NCBI GenBank assembly: GCA_032881465.1 | Contig: CP126168.1 | Span: forward strand, 3,473,501-3,537,500 | From: Parvibaculaceae bacterium PLY_AMNH_Bact1 | Lineage (GTDB): Bacteria > Pseudomonadota > Alphaproteobacteria > Parvibaculales > Parvibaculaceae | DNA length: 64,000 nt | Direction of reading: 5' to 3' | Part shown: positions 7,480 through 15,366 of the stretch, one piece after another | Position numbering within the stretch: position 1 is the stretch's first letter | How the letters are laid out: every line of letters begins with the position of its first letter | Translations under genes and position numbers: made by a program | Notes under the pieces: generated by a model | Databases searched by the model: none | Seen by the model: the letters and a program-made list of their open reading frames with translations, nothing else | What the model was told of the DNA's origin: nothing

Positions 7480-8538
7480 GTGAGCTCATTAACCGTCATG
7501 GGGATCGAGACCAGTTGCGACGAGACAGCCGTCGCAATCGTGCGCCGATCCGAAAGCGGAAGTCCCGAGCTCCTCGCCAATGAAGTCCTCAGCCAGATTG
7601 AAGACCATGCACCTTATGGCGGTGTTGTACCGGAAATAGCTGCACGCTCTCACCTGGTGCACCTTGATGGCCTCGTGACCCGTGCCCTTAAAACAGCAGA
7701 TCTGACCTTTGACGACTTAGACGGTGTGGCAGCGACCGCTGGACCGGGGCTGATCGGTGGCGTGATCGTGGGCCTCATGACGGCCAAAGCCATCGCCCTT
7801 GTGCACAAGCTACCATTTGTGGGCGTGAACCACCTGGAAGGGCATGCGCTCACCACCAGACTCACCAATGAAACACCGTTTCCCTATCTGCTGCTGCTTG
7901 TTTCAGGCGGGCATTGCCAACTGCTGCACGTGAAGGACCTTGGAGACTATGTGCGCCTCGGCTCCACAATCGACGATGCAGTCGGGGAGGCGTATGACAA
8001 AACCGCCAAAATGATGGGGCTCCCCTATCCCGGTGGCCCAGCGCTGGAAATCATCGCCCGAAAAGGCGATCCAACTCGCTTTGACCTGCCACGTCCTCTC
8101 CTGAACCGAAAGGATTGCGACTTTTCATTTTCAGGCCTCAAGACCGCCGTACGAAAATACGTGCTGGAGTTGGCGGACAAGAACGAGCTTGGGGATCAGG
8201 CTCGCGCCGACATTGCTGCTTCATTTCAGGCCGCTGTCGCAGATGTGCTCGACAATCGGGTGACCCGAGCCATGGCAGCGACCAAGGCGCAACTTGGAGA
8301 GACGCCACGTCTGGTTGTTGCGGGCGGCGTCGCCGCCAATCAAGCCCTCCGATCCAGACTGACCGAGACCTGCGAGACGAATGGCTTCACTCTGGAAGTC
8401 CCGCCTGTCGGGCTTTGTACCGACAATGGCGCGATGATCGCCTGGGCAGGCCTGGAACATCTGGCGGCAGGCCATACCTCGCCGATGAACCTCGAACCGC
8501 GTGCCCGCTGGCCACTCGACAAGTCGACCACGCGCTAG
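7480..8538 (+). CDS. tsaD: tRNA N6-adenosine threonylcarbamoyltransferase
   Basis: 352 aa from a GTG start; the internal ATG at 7498 would remove six residues. Transfers threonylcarbamoyl to A37 of ANN-decoding tRNAs with TsaB/TsaE. Visible are GIETSCDETAVAI at the N-terminus, the metal ligands H118 and H122 in NHLEGH, Asp315 in CTDNGAM and the ATP-binding SGGHC and AGGVAAN segments. Divergent from hemC as in many alphaproteobacteria. Its usual neighbour gpsA lies 4 kb away, beyond an inserted gene group. Confidence 0.97.
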   Translation: MSSLTVMGIETSCDETAVAIVRRSESGSPELLANEVLSQIEDHAPYGGVVPEIAARSHLVHLDGLVTRALKTADLTFDDLDGVAATAGPGLIGGVIVGLMTAKAIALVHKLPFVGVNHLEGHALTTRLTNETPFPYLLLLVSGGHCQLLHVKDLGDYVRLGSTIDDAVGEAYDKTAKMMGLPYPGGPALEIIARKGDPTRFDLPRPLLNRKDCDFSFSGLKTAVRKYVLELADKNELGDQARADIAASFQAAVADVLDNRVTRAMAATKAQLGETPRLVVAGGVAANQALRSRLTETCETNGFTLEVPPVGLCTDNGAMIAWAGLEHLAAGHTSPMNLEPRARWPLDKSTTR

Positions 8539-8564
8539 AGCAGCTTCGCTTCCTCACAAAAAAA

Positions 8565-8592
8565 GAGACGCCGGAGGGGGGTCCGGCGTCTC
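8565..8592 (-). terminator. Rho-independent terminator for minus-strand transcription
   Basis: An 11-bp perfect stem, GAGACGCCGGA (8565-8575) with TCCGGCGTCTC (8582-8592), closes a six-G loop on the plus strand. A run of seven A (8558-8564) follows on the left, giving a U tract in minus-strand RNA. It therefore ends transcription coming from the small-peptide genes and faces tsaD. Confidence 0.85.
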
Positions 8593-8672
8593 AGTATGCC
8601 TTTAGCGGGGGGACGCTTGGGGCAATTGTCCAGGCCCCTAGGGAGGGGAAAGGGAACCTGGACGAAGGATCG

Positions 8673-8786
8673 TTAGATCAGGTTGCTTGCCTGCGCGAAC
8701 AGCACAACGCCGTAACCTGTAAGAACAACTGTCACAGCAGTTGTGCTGAAACGGTCGAGGAAATTTGAAAGTCCATTGCGGAACAT
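8673..8786 (-). CDS. Tiny single-pass membrane peptide (37 aa)
   Basis: 37 aa. A short amphipathic start (MFRNGLSNFLDRF) is followed by one hydrophobic helix (about residues 15-31) and a polar tail, QASNLI. An AGGTG ribosome-binding sequence lies 6 nt before the ATG. It is the second of two tiny membrane ORFs on this strand, and a strong terminator follows 80 nt downstream. No family is recognised. It lacks the membrane His of light-harvesting polypeptides. Candidate roles, all speculative, are a subunit of a larger membrane complex, a membrane-active toxin or a regulatory peptide. Confidence 0.55.
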   Translation of the reverse strand: MFRNGLSNFLDRFSTTAVTVVLTGYGVVLFAQASNLI

Positions 8787-8826
8787 GAGGGCACCTATTG
8801 CTTTAGTGAGGGAACAAGGTGAGGGA

Positions 8827-8955
8827 TCAGAAGGAATATTGACCAGCGACCTGGATGACGAGCCCAACGCTGTACAACGCCAGTGCGAGGGTGCTGACGC
8901 CAAGAGGACCCAACACTGGAGGAAGGGGGGTCTGTCTTTGTGCAGCGGTATTCAT
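8827..8955 (-). CDS. Tiny single-pass membrane peptide (42 aa)
   Basis: 42 aa. A polar N-terminus (MNTAAQRQTP) precedes one hydrophobic segment (about residues 13-36, with PVLGPLGVSTLALALY). It ends QYSF. A weak GGAACGAG ribosome-binding sequence precedes the ATG. It is separated by 40 nt from the 37-aa ORF downstream and lies about 85 nt after a plausible sigma-70 promoter. No family is recognised. Both tiny ORFs fit one short transcript running from that promoter to the 8565-8592 terminator, which is the main support for their being genes. Confidence 0.5.
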   Translation of the reverse strand: MNTAAQRQTPLPPVLGPLGVSTLALALYSVGLVIQVAGQYSF

Positions 8956-9040
8956 GGGCTCGTTCCAGTTCACTTAAGTCTCGCGCCCCTAGCTCTGGGC
9001 CGGTTGAGGGTTCCGTTCCAAGAAGCGCGTCCATGCAAGC

Positions 9041-9068
9041 GATATAAGAAGCCCTATATGAAAAACAA
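9041..9068 (-). promoter_or_regulatory. Putative sigma-70 promoter of the tiny membrane peptides
   Basis: On the minus strand, TTGTTT (9063-9068) and TATATC (9041-9046) are separated by 16 nt. A 7-bp inverted repeat AATGAAT/ATTCATT (9067-9092, 12-nt spacer) overlaps the upstream edge and could be an operator. The neighbouring TetR gene is an obvious candidate regulator. Matches to consensus are partial. Confidence 0.4.
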
Positions 9069-9221
9069 TGAATGATTTCAAAAATATTCATTATTCACAA
9101 AATGGTCACAATTCGACGCTTTTCGCAATCTCCCTGGCGCCCAGCGAAATCAAGCACTTCTTAAGACTCGCGGTCAGCAAAAATTTAGAAGATTCAGGGA
9201 CTTAGGGGAATTGATAGTGGA

Positions 9222-9812
9222 TCAGGCAGCCTTTACAGGAGCCAGCCCCCGCACGATCAGCTGATAAACCCCGTCCAATTCCTTCTCGAGTTTTTCGAGA
9301 CTGAGGCGGGAGAAAAGCTGCGGATAAGAGAATTTGAGGGTCGCCGCCTGGATCATCTCAGCGGTGAAGTCAGGATCAGCGACCTCGAATTCACCTGCCT
9401 CACGGCCCATTGTCAGAATACCCGCCAGGACATCCCGCTCCCGCTTCAACCCCTCATTGTGGAATTCAGGCCTTTCAGCGGTAATCAACTGCGCCATTTC
9501 CACAATGCGGTGGTTCTTCTCCAAGGCATGAAACGTGGTTCGGAGGTCCTGGAACAAGAATTCCTTCAACCGTTCAGCAGCGCTCATACCCGGACTATCC
9601 AGAATGGCGGTTAAGGCATCTGCCGTTTGAATAGAGGCCCGTCGGCAGATCTCTTCAGCAATATCGAGCTTGCTAGGGAAAAATCGGTAGAGATTCCCAG
9701 AAGACATGTCGCAGTCTCGTGCCAGCTCTGCCATTGTCGTCTTCCCATAGCCATAGTGGGTAAAACGCTCTTCAGCAGCTTCTATGATTTTTTCGCAGAC
9801 CTCTTCACTCAT
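9222..9812 (-). CDS. TetR-family transcriptional regulator
   Basis: 196 aa from the ATG at 9812, chosen because it gives the normal short lead into the DNA-binding helices. The open frame upstream would run into the preceding hydrolase gene. The N-terminal helix-turn-helix is clear (YGKTTMAELARDCDMSSGNLYRF broken over residues 19-41). The rest is the usual helical ligand-binding domain. It lies 103 nt after the CocE-like hydrolase on the same strand and upstream of the two tiny membrane peptides. It may control either; the ligand is unknown. No strong Shine-Dalgarno is visible. Confidence 0.9.
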   Translation of the reverse strand: MSEEVCEKIIEAAEERFTHYGYGKTTMAELARDCDMSSGNLYRFFPSKLDIAEEICRRASIQTADALTAILDSPGMSAAERLKEFLFQDLRTTFHALEKNHRIVEMAQLITAERPEFHNEGLKRERDVLAGILTMGREAGEFEVADPDFTAEMIQAATLKFSYPQLFSRLSLEKLEKELDGVYQLIVRGLAPVKAA

Positions 9813-9915
9813 GGGGAGTAAGTGTAGGGCGATCGGCTGAACAATCAACAAATCGTTCAATATTTCGCAAATGCGAAGAGAGCACCCCTTAGCAATATCT
9901 GCGGCTGTGGCGCTA

Positions 9916-11700
9916 TCAACTGATGACCGGGACCAGCAGATGGGAGTCGTAGTCCCCCCCGATATGTACAACGTGTCGCCCCACATTGTCGTTGATCACC
10001 TTATGAAAGACAGGGGAGACGACTTCCTCCTTTGAGGAAACGATCAACCTCAGGCCTTCGCCGGCGGCAAAAAACGTGCTGCTGGCGCACAAAGGGATCT
10101 CGACGGGCACGATGTCGCCCTGAGCAAGTTTCTGTACGCTGTCACCTTTAAACACCGGCAACCATTCGGTCGACTTTTCTGCATCGAGTTCGCGGCGCGA
10201 GGCGCGAATAATGCCTCGTGTCACCGTATCGTTTGTGATTCCAACGGAACCATTGAAGCGCACCGCACGGCCGTTTCTGTCACGTTTGTCGACATAGACG
10301 CAGAGGATGATGTCATCCGGACAAATCCCACCCTGCTTCTCGGGCCGAACTTCAACCCAAAGGCGCAACTTCATAAACCCGCTCAGCTCGGTATTCTGAT
10401 CGAAAGTCATATCAAAACTCGCAGAGCCCCCGTCTGCATGATAGCTGAGCTCACCGGTTTTCTTTTGTGGTTCAGAAGCCAGCCGCTTTTTGGTCAAAAA
10501 CAGAGGGCGGTACTCCGTGTGAGGCAGCGGCCATTCACTTTCCCAGCGAACGTCCTTGATGGTCTCCCGATCCGAGCGGACCTCCAGACGCAGCGGTTTA
10601 AGATCATCAAAGCGATTGCTCTTGCCCTTAAGATGGTGGTCCATGAAGTCAAGCAGCAAGGCTTTGACCTCATCAGAATAGTAGCTCACCCACTTGCCCT
10701 CCCTGTGGGTGTAGATCCATTTTCGAGGGGAGGCCGCTTCCTGATAGGCGCGGCAAGAGCCTGGGGTGTGAAGTTCATGGTCTGAAAAAGATGCACAAAC
10801 CAACATCGGCGTGCGGACTTTGCTGAAGTCCGCCGTCTTGCCTGCCCAGTAGTCATCATATAGCGGATGTACGCTGACCAGATCCTTCGGAAGTGCACCC
10901 TCGCGGGCAATGAACTCGTGCCGAGGATTGTTGAGTGTCGTTTTTATTTCCGTGTTCCACCAGCCATCGAAAAAACCCCCATCTGCAACGCCGCCCCGGC
11001 AAGCTATATCTCGATAAATATCGGAAATACCCTCCCAGGGCGAAATGCATTTAAGGGGGGAGTTCTCCCCGTCAGGTTCCGCTGCCATTGCTGCAAAATA
11101 CTGGCTGATGGCAAGGTAGCTGACACCGGTCAGACCAATATTTCCGTCGCACCAGCTTTGCTCCGCGATCCATTTGATCGCCGCGTAAAATTCCTCACCC
11201 TGCTGACGCGACAACAAGGTCGCCGTCCCCCCGCTATTGGCAAAGCCTGCCAAGTTGAGATTGACGAGCGTGTATCCGGCCGGCACCCAAAAGTTTGGGT
11301 CCGGCGCCTCCCAACTCGTCAACGTTGAGAATTCGGGACGCCCGCCTGCCTGTGGGACCACCCGATATTGATGCGGCGGACCGCCGAAAGGCGTCTTGCC
11401 AAGAGCAGGGCTGAGATGATTGTCATATGGATGGGCACACATAACAACCGGGTCTATCTCACCCGCCTCACTCCGCTTATGGGATCGAAAGACATTGGCT
11501 GTCAAAACAACATCATCACCAATCGGTACAGCCACATCATAATCGCAGCGAATATCTGGATCAGGGTCCACTAAGGTGCATTGGGGGCTGAACAATTGAC
11601 CCCGAAGAACAGCCCGAGACAGCATGGGCCAGACAGCTCTGAGTGTATCAATTGTATCAAGCATGATCATCGGTCCTGAGCAAATATCAGAAAAGCCCAT
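9916..11700 (-). CDS. CocE/NonD-family hydrolase (X-Pro dipeptidyl-peptidase S15 fold)
   Basis: 594 aa, normal for the family. The catalytic alpha/beta domain shows the nucleophile Ser194 in GVSYLA (family GxSYxG, with the last Gly replaced by Ala), Asp307 in FSDHELH and His332 in THREGKW. A C-terminal jelly-roll domain (about 400-594) is typical of CocE-like acylases and peptidases. Probably cytoplasmic, since no signal peptide is seen. The substrate cannot be read from sequence; relatives cleave esters or acyl-proline peptides. It lies between a Crp/Fnr regulator and a TetR regulator on the same strand. A later start at M11 or M13 is possible. Confidence 0.88.
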   Translation of the reverse strand: MGFSDICSGPMIMLDTIDTLRAVWPMLSRAVLRGQLFSPQCTLVDPDPDIRCDYDVAVPIGDDVVLTANVFRSHKRSEAGEIDPVVMCAHPYDNHLSPALGKTPFGGPPHQYRVVPQAGGRPEFSTLTSWEAPDPNFWVPAGYTLVNLNLAGFANSGGTATLLSRQQGEEFYAAIKWIAEQSWCDGNIGLTGVSYLAISQYFAAMAAEPDGENSPLKCISPWEGISDIYRDIACRGGVADGGFFDGWWNTEIKTTLNNPRHEFIAREGALPKDLVSVHPLYDDYWAGKTADFSKVRTPMLVCASFSDHELHTPGSCRAYQEAASPRKWIYTHREGKWVSYYSDEVKALLLDFMDHHLKGKSNRFDDLKPLRLEVRSDRETIKDVRWESEWPLPHTEYRPLFLTKKRLASEPQKKTGELSYHADGGSASFDMTFDQNTELSGFMKLRLWVEVRPEKQGGICPDDIILCVYVDKRDRNGRAVRFNGSVGITNDTVTRGIIRASRRELDAEKSTEWLPVFKGDSVQKLAQGDIVPVEIPLCASSTFFAAGEGLRLIVSSKEEVVSPVFHKVINDNVGRHVVHIGGDYDSHLLVPVIS

Positions 11701-11753
11701 GAGGGCATCGATGTCATGTTAGCGATCGGCGGGGCTTCGCCGATGAACCTGGG

Positions 11754-12389
11754 TTAACTCGCGTCAGATTTTTGTTGGCGCAAAAATCGATTGAGGCCCT
11801 GCGGCGTCACACCCAGAAAACGCGCAATGTCTTTTTGAGAGACGCTATCGAGAAGGTCAGGCTGAAATCTCTCAAGGAACTGATACCGCATCGAAATGCG
11901 CGAAGAATTCTTTGCGCATATGAGCTCCTTCGCAAACAAGTGGCCTTCCATAAGCTTCAGTCGGATGTAGCGACCGAACTCGCCGCCTTGTAAATATTCA
12001 TGCCGGATTATTTCATCCGGGACCGACATGCCCGCAACGTCCGTGATGGCGACCAGATCATCGGACGCAATTTCCCGCGTCCAAGCGCTTGTCAGATTTG
12101 TGCAGAAATCCCCTTGCTCAAAGAAACGGGCGATGGAGCTCGTCCCATCGTCCCAGGTCTGTTCGGTGGCAGTGACCCCCTTAGATAGAAATATCCACCG
12201 ATCCGCGACTCGCGATTGATTCAGCATGAACTCACCTGAGGCGAAGCTTACCTCGCTGAGGTGTTGGCAAATGCTGGGCCATTCGTCAAAATCGAGTGAA
12301 ATACCGTATGACTCGATATCCCGCTCCAGACCTTGGATTGGCGTAAGCCTTTGTTCTTTTGGCAAACCTGACACGCTTTCATCACCCAA
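11754..12389 (-). CDS. Crp/Fnr-family transcriptional regulator
   Basis: 211 aa. An N-terminal cyclic-nucleotide-binding-type beta barrel (about 25-130, with FASGEFMLNQSRVADRWIFL split over a typical strand pair) is followed by a dimerisation helix and a C-terminal helix-turn-helix (SQKDIARFLGVTPQGLNRF). No cysteine cluster for an Fnr iron-sulfur centre is visible, and the phosphate-binding RxS motif of true cAMP sensors is not evident. Its effector is therefore unknown. It is the first gene of the minus-strand group and is divergent from gpsA over a 189-nt region. Confidence 0.88.
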   Translation of the reverse strand: MGDESVSGLPKEQRLTPIQGLERDIESYGISLDFDEWPSICQHLSEVSFASGEFMLNQSRVADRWIFLSKGVTATEQTWDDGTSSIARFFEQGDFCTNLTSAWTREIASDDLVAITDVAGMSVPDEIIRHEYLQGGEFGRYIRLKLMEGHLFAKELICAKNSSRISMRYQFLERFQPDLLDSVSQKDIARFLGVTPQGLNRFLRQQKSDAS

Positions 12390-12419
12390 TATCTAGGCTT
12401 GTGCGTTTTCACGACGCTA

Positions 12420-12453
12420 ATGACATGTCTGAGTCACGCACCAGTTATGTCAT
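12420..12453. promoter_or_regulatory. Interrupted inverted repeat between the Crp/Fnr gene and gpsA
   Basis: ATGACAT (12420-12426) and ATGTCAT (12447-12453) form a 7-bp dyad with a 20-nt spacer, just upstream of the Crp/Fnr start (12389) in the divergent region. It could be an autoregulatory site. The arm spacing is larger than a normal Crp site (TGTGA-N6-TCACA), so this is weak. Confidence 0.25.
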
Positions 12454-12578
12454 GGTACACATCCCTATGGATCCATTGACCGGAGTGTAAGGTAGGTAGT
12501 GAACTTTCGACAAGACGACGCAAATCCGCAAGCTTAAGAACCAATCCCTGCACCACCAATAAAAAGACCTGAGCCACG

Positions 12579-13577
12579 ATGACAACAATCAGAACTCTCG
12601 CAGTAGTGGGCGGTGGCGCCTGGGGAACAGCTCTGGCAACAGCGGCAGCCCGCGCCGGTCGCGATGTCCAGCTGTGGGTGCATGAGACGGAAGTTGCTGA
12701 GGAGATCAACGAGACCAACGAGAACAAGACCTATCTCCCAGGCATTCCCCTCGATCCCGCCATTAAGGCCACAAGTGACATGGGAAATCTTATCGGGACC
12801 GACGCATATCTCCTGGTCCCGCCCGCCCAGCATTTGCGGGCAGTGACAACCAAGCTCCATGAAACTTTACAACGGGGGTCTCTGGTTGCGGTCTGCGCAA
12901 AGGGCATCGAACAAAATTCCGGGAAACTCATGAGCGAAATTCTGAAAGAGACATTGCCAGATGCTGTGCCTGCCATCCTTTCAGGTCCAAGCTTCGCCGC
13001 CGACGTTGCCAGAGGCCTGCCAACCGCGGTTACTCTTGCCTGCGCTGAAGAAGAAGCTGCCATTGCCTTGGTCGAGGCCATTGGCTCCCCCACATTCCGC
13101 CCCTATTGGACATCCGATGTGATTGGCACCCAGATTGGCGGCGCCATCAAAAACGTCCTCGCAATTGCCTGCGGCATTGTTGATGGGAAAAAGCTTGGGG
13201 AAAGCGCTCGTGCCGCACTGACTGCCCGCGGATTTGCGGAAATGGTCCGTCTCGGAAAACGTTTGGGTGCACGCTCGGAAACAATGTCCGGCCTGTCCGG
13301 CCTCGGCGATCTCATCCTTACCTGTTCAAGCAGGCAAAGCCGCAATATGTCGTTGGGCGTGGCCCTTGGTGAAGGAAAAACGCTGAAAGAAATCATGGGC
13401 GACCGCAACTCCGTCGCAGAAGGCGTGCACACTGCCGCAGCAGTGAAAGCGATGGGCGAGAAGCGTCACCTGGAAATGCCCATCTGTGACGCGGTGGCAG
13501 ATATCGTATCAGGCGCAAAGACAGTGGATGAAGCAATTGCCTTTCTTCTCGCCCGCCCCTTCACCGCGGAGATTTGA
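12579..13577 (+). CDS. gpsA: NAD(P)+-dependent glycerol-3-phosphate dehydrogenase
   Basis: 332 aa. Reduces dihydroxyacetone phosphate to sn-glycerol 3-phosphate for phospholipid synthesis. Visible are the Rossmann motif VVGGGAWGTALA (residues 9-20), AKGIE (108-111), GPSFA, the catalytic Lys191 in GGAIKNVLAIACG and the GLGDLILTCSS loop. It leads a plus-strand run with YCII and EVE genes and, further on, plsY. PlsY uses glycerol 3-phosphate, so product and consumer lie close together. Confidence 0.97.
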   Translation: MTTIRTLAVVGGGAWGTALATAAARAGRDVQLWVHETEVAEEINETNENKTYLPGIPLDPAIKATSDMGNLIGTDAYLLVPPAQHLRAVTTKLHETLQRGSLVAVCAKGIEQNSGKLMSEILKETLPDAVPAILSGPSFAADVARGLPTAVTLACAEEEAAIALVEAIGSPTFRPYWTSDVIGTQIGGAIKNVLAIACGIVDGKKLGESARAALTARGFAEMVRLGKRLGARSETMSGLSGLGDLILTCSSRQSRNMSLGVALGEGKTLKEIMGDRNSVAEGVHTAAAVKAMGEKRHLEMPICDAVADIVSGAKTVDEAIAFLLARPFTAEI

Positions 13578-13643
13578 GCCTGTTCAAGAGCCGCGCCGCC
13601 TCTTAAGCTCTCCCGAAAACATAGACAGCCAACAGGAAACCAC

Positions 13644-13922
13644 ATGCTCTTTTGTATCATCGGCATTGATAAACCAGATTCACTCGACCTGCGCATGGCA
13701 AACCGGGAAAACCATTTAAAACACTGGGCGGACACAGGCGCGGTGAAACTCGGCGGGCCCTTCACATCTGATGATGGGGAACGTCTGGAGGGTTCCATGC
13801 TGGTAATCGATGTTACTGATCGGGCAACCGCACAAAAGCTTGCGGACGAAGATCCGTACGTCAAAGCAGACCTCTTTGGCACCCGCGAACTGCGCGCCTG
13901 GAAGTGGCTCCTCAAGGACTAA
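13644..13922 (+). CDS. YCII-family protein (YciI-like)
   Basis: 92 aa. A compact ferredoxin-like-fold protein with the family's conserved His (NRENHLKHW, about residue 24) and the GGPFTSDDGERLEGSML core that ends with an acidic segment. YCII proteins are small and mostly uncharacterised; some act as hydrolytic dehalogenase-like enzymes. Position directly after gpsA and before an EVE gene is conserved in alphaproteobacteria. Biochemical role unknown. Confidence 0.9.
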   Translation: MLFCIIGIDKPDSLDLRMANRENHLKHWADTGAVKLGGPFTSDDGERLEGSMLVIDVTDRATAQKLADEDPYVKADLFGTRELRAWKWLLKD

Positions 13923-13941
13923 AACAGACGGGAGGCGAGAG

Positions 13942-14379
13942 ATGGCTTATTGGCTTTTTAAGTCTGAACCGAACACCTGGGGCTGGAACGATCAGGTGAA
14001 ACGCGGTGCCAAAGGTGAACATTGGGATGGCGTGCGGAATTATCAGGCTAACAATAATATGAAGGCCATGAAGATCGGCGACCTGGGTTTCTTCTATCAC
14101 TCAGTAGATGAGAAATCTGTCGTCGGAATTGTGCGTGTTATCAAGGAGCATTATCCAGATCACACGGACCCGAAAGAGCGTTTCGGCATGGTCGACATTG
14201 AAGCCGTGGAAGCATTGCCAACACCCGTTACCTTGCAGGACGTGAAAGAGACGCCGGAACTCAAAGACATGGTGCTGGTCAATAATTCCCGCCTGTCAGT
14301 CCAACCTGTGACCACTGACGAATGGAAACGGGTCTGCAAAATGGGTGGCCTTAAAAAAGTGCCGACGGCAAAAAAATAG
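13942..14379 (+). CDS. EVE-domain protein
   Basis: 145 aa, nearly all one EVE (PUA-like) domain. It opens with the signature MAYWLFKSEP and carries the WDGVRNYQA segment and the GDLGFFYHS strand. EVE domains bind modified bases in nucleic acids (YTH-related fold). A good ribosome-binding sequence, GGGAGG, lies 6-8 nt before the ATG. It follows YCII by 19 nt and is probably cotranscribed with gpsA. Confidence 0.95.
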   Translation: MAYWLFKSEPNTWGWNDQVKRGAKGEHWDGVRNYQANNNMKAMKIGDLGFFYHSVDEKSVVGIVRVIKEHYPDHTDPKERFGMVDIEAVEALPTPVTLQDVKETPELKDMVLVNNSRLSVQPVTTDEWKRVCKMGGLKKVPTAKK

Positions 14380-14390
14380 GGCAGCATCCT

Positions 14391-14924
14391 GTGCACATCC
14401 TTGGTCTTTCTGGAAGTCTGCGCGCAGCGTCGCTCAATACGCGGCTCCTCCGAGCAACAAAGCTTCTTACACCAAAGCACATGACCTTTGAAGTATTTCA
14501 CGGGCTGGGTTCACTCCCAATTTTCAATCCGGATCTGGAAAACCAGACGCCCGAAGCAGTCCGGCTTTTTCAAGCAACCCTGTCAAAGGCTGATGCCGTC
14601 CTTATCGCCAGCCCGGAGTATGCCCACGGCGTGACAGGTGTCATCAAGAACGCACTCGATTGGGTTGTCGCAAGCGCTGAATTTTCCGGAAAACCAACGG
14701 CAGTCTTGAACACCGCGTCACGCTCCCATCACGCCTGGGAAGCATTAAAAGAGACCCTCAACACCATGGACGCAAACCTTATCGAGCAAGCCTGCCTTAC
14801 GGTTTCGTTGACCGGAATCGAAATGAACGAAGACGCAATGAGCAGGGACCCCGGCATCAAAACATCAATGGCTTGCTGCCTCAAAACTCTGCACAAAGCG
14901 GCAACAGCATTGAACACCAGATGA
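14391..14924 (+). CDS. NADPH-dependent FMN reductase family protein
   Basis: 177 aa from a GTG start 11 nt after the EVE stop. The flavodoxin-like N-terminus shows the FMN-phosphate loop LSGSLRAASLN. The SPEYAHGVTGVIKNALDW segment is the family hallmark that packs on the flavin ring. It belongs to the NADPH-dependent FMN/azo/quinone reductase group; the acceptor is unknown. Its stop overlaps the start of the small Rieske protein by 4 nt (ATGA), which suggests the two products work together. Confidence 0.93.
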   Translation: MHILGLSGSLRAASLNTRLLRATKLLTPKHMTFEVFHGLGSLPIFNPDLENQTPEAVRLFQATLSKADAVLIASPEYAHGVTGVIKNALDWVVASAEFSGKPTAVLNTASRSHHAWEALKETLNTMDANLIEQACLTVSLTGIEMNEDAMSRDPGIKTSMACCLKTLHKAATALNTR

Positions 14925-15325
14925 GTTATGCCGACGAACAACGGCGCGAAAAATGGTTAGCCAAAGCGCCGCCCGCTGGTACACGCCTCTGCGCACTTGC
15001 GGAAATTGAAGTACCCGGTGCAAAAGGCTTCACTTTCGGCGACGGACGCGAACGGTTCGACATGTTTGTCGTGCGAACATCCGAACAATGCCTGGCCTAT
15101 GTAAATGCCTGCCCCCACGCCTTCACACCTCTTGAGACATTCACTGACAGGTTCCTAACCCGCAAAAAGGATCAGATCCTCTGTACAACCCATGGGGCGC
15201 TCTTCAATCTCCACGATGGCTTTTGTACCAGCGGACCCTGCGCGGGAAAGAGCCTGGTTCCAATCCCCATTGACATCAAAGCAGACATGATTGTCATCGC
15301 TGAAGCCGAGAGCGTAGACTCATAA
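14921..15325 (+). CDS. Small Rieske [2Fe-2S] protein
   Basis: 134 aa. A single Rieske domain with the cluster ligands in CPHAF and CTTHGALFNLHDG (Cys-x-His and Cys-x2-His) and a GPCAG turn. The start at 14921 is fixed by the ATGA overlap with the flavin reductase. There is no catalytic oxygenase domain, so it is a ferredoxin-type or assembly/electron-transfer protein. The flavin reductase immediately upstream could be its electron donor, by inference from translational coupling. Confidence 0.92.
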   Translation: MSYADEQRREKWLAKAPPAGTRLCALAEIEVPGAKGFTFGDGRERFDMFVVRTSEQCLAYVNACPHAFTPLETFTDRFLTRKKDQILCTTHGALFNLHDGFCTSGPCAGKSLVPIPIDIKADMIVIAEAESVDS

Positions 15326-15366
15326 TAAATTCGGTTACCTAAACTTTGTGCGTCGAGGTGCTCGTC

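Noticed and set aside
8725-8744. 7-bp hairpin ACAACTG/CAGTTGT
   Set aside because: It lies within the 37-aa ORF and is explained by its run of Thr and Val codons; kept only as a possibility of mRNA structure.
8730-8756. Second ECF41 promoter (TGTCACA then GGTC)
   Set aside because: The -10 element has only three of four bases, it lies inside a tiny ORF on the other strand, and no plus-strand gene follows closely.
8673-8955. Light-harvesting alpha/beta polypeptide pair
   Set aside because: Size and pairing fit, but neither peptide has the conserved membrane His, and no photosynthesis genes are near.
15346-15366. TTG start for plsY
   Set aside because: The ATG at 15367 has GAGGTG at ideal spacing and gives the normal N-terminus.
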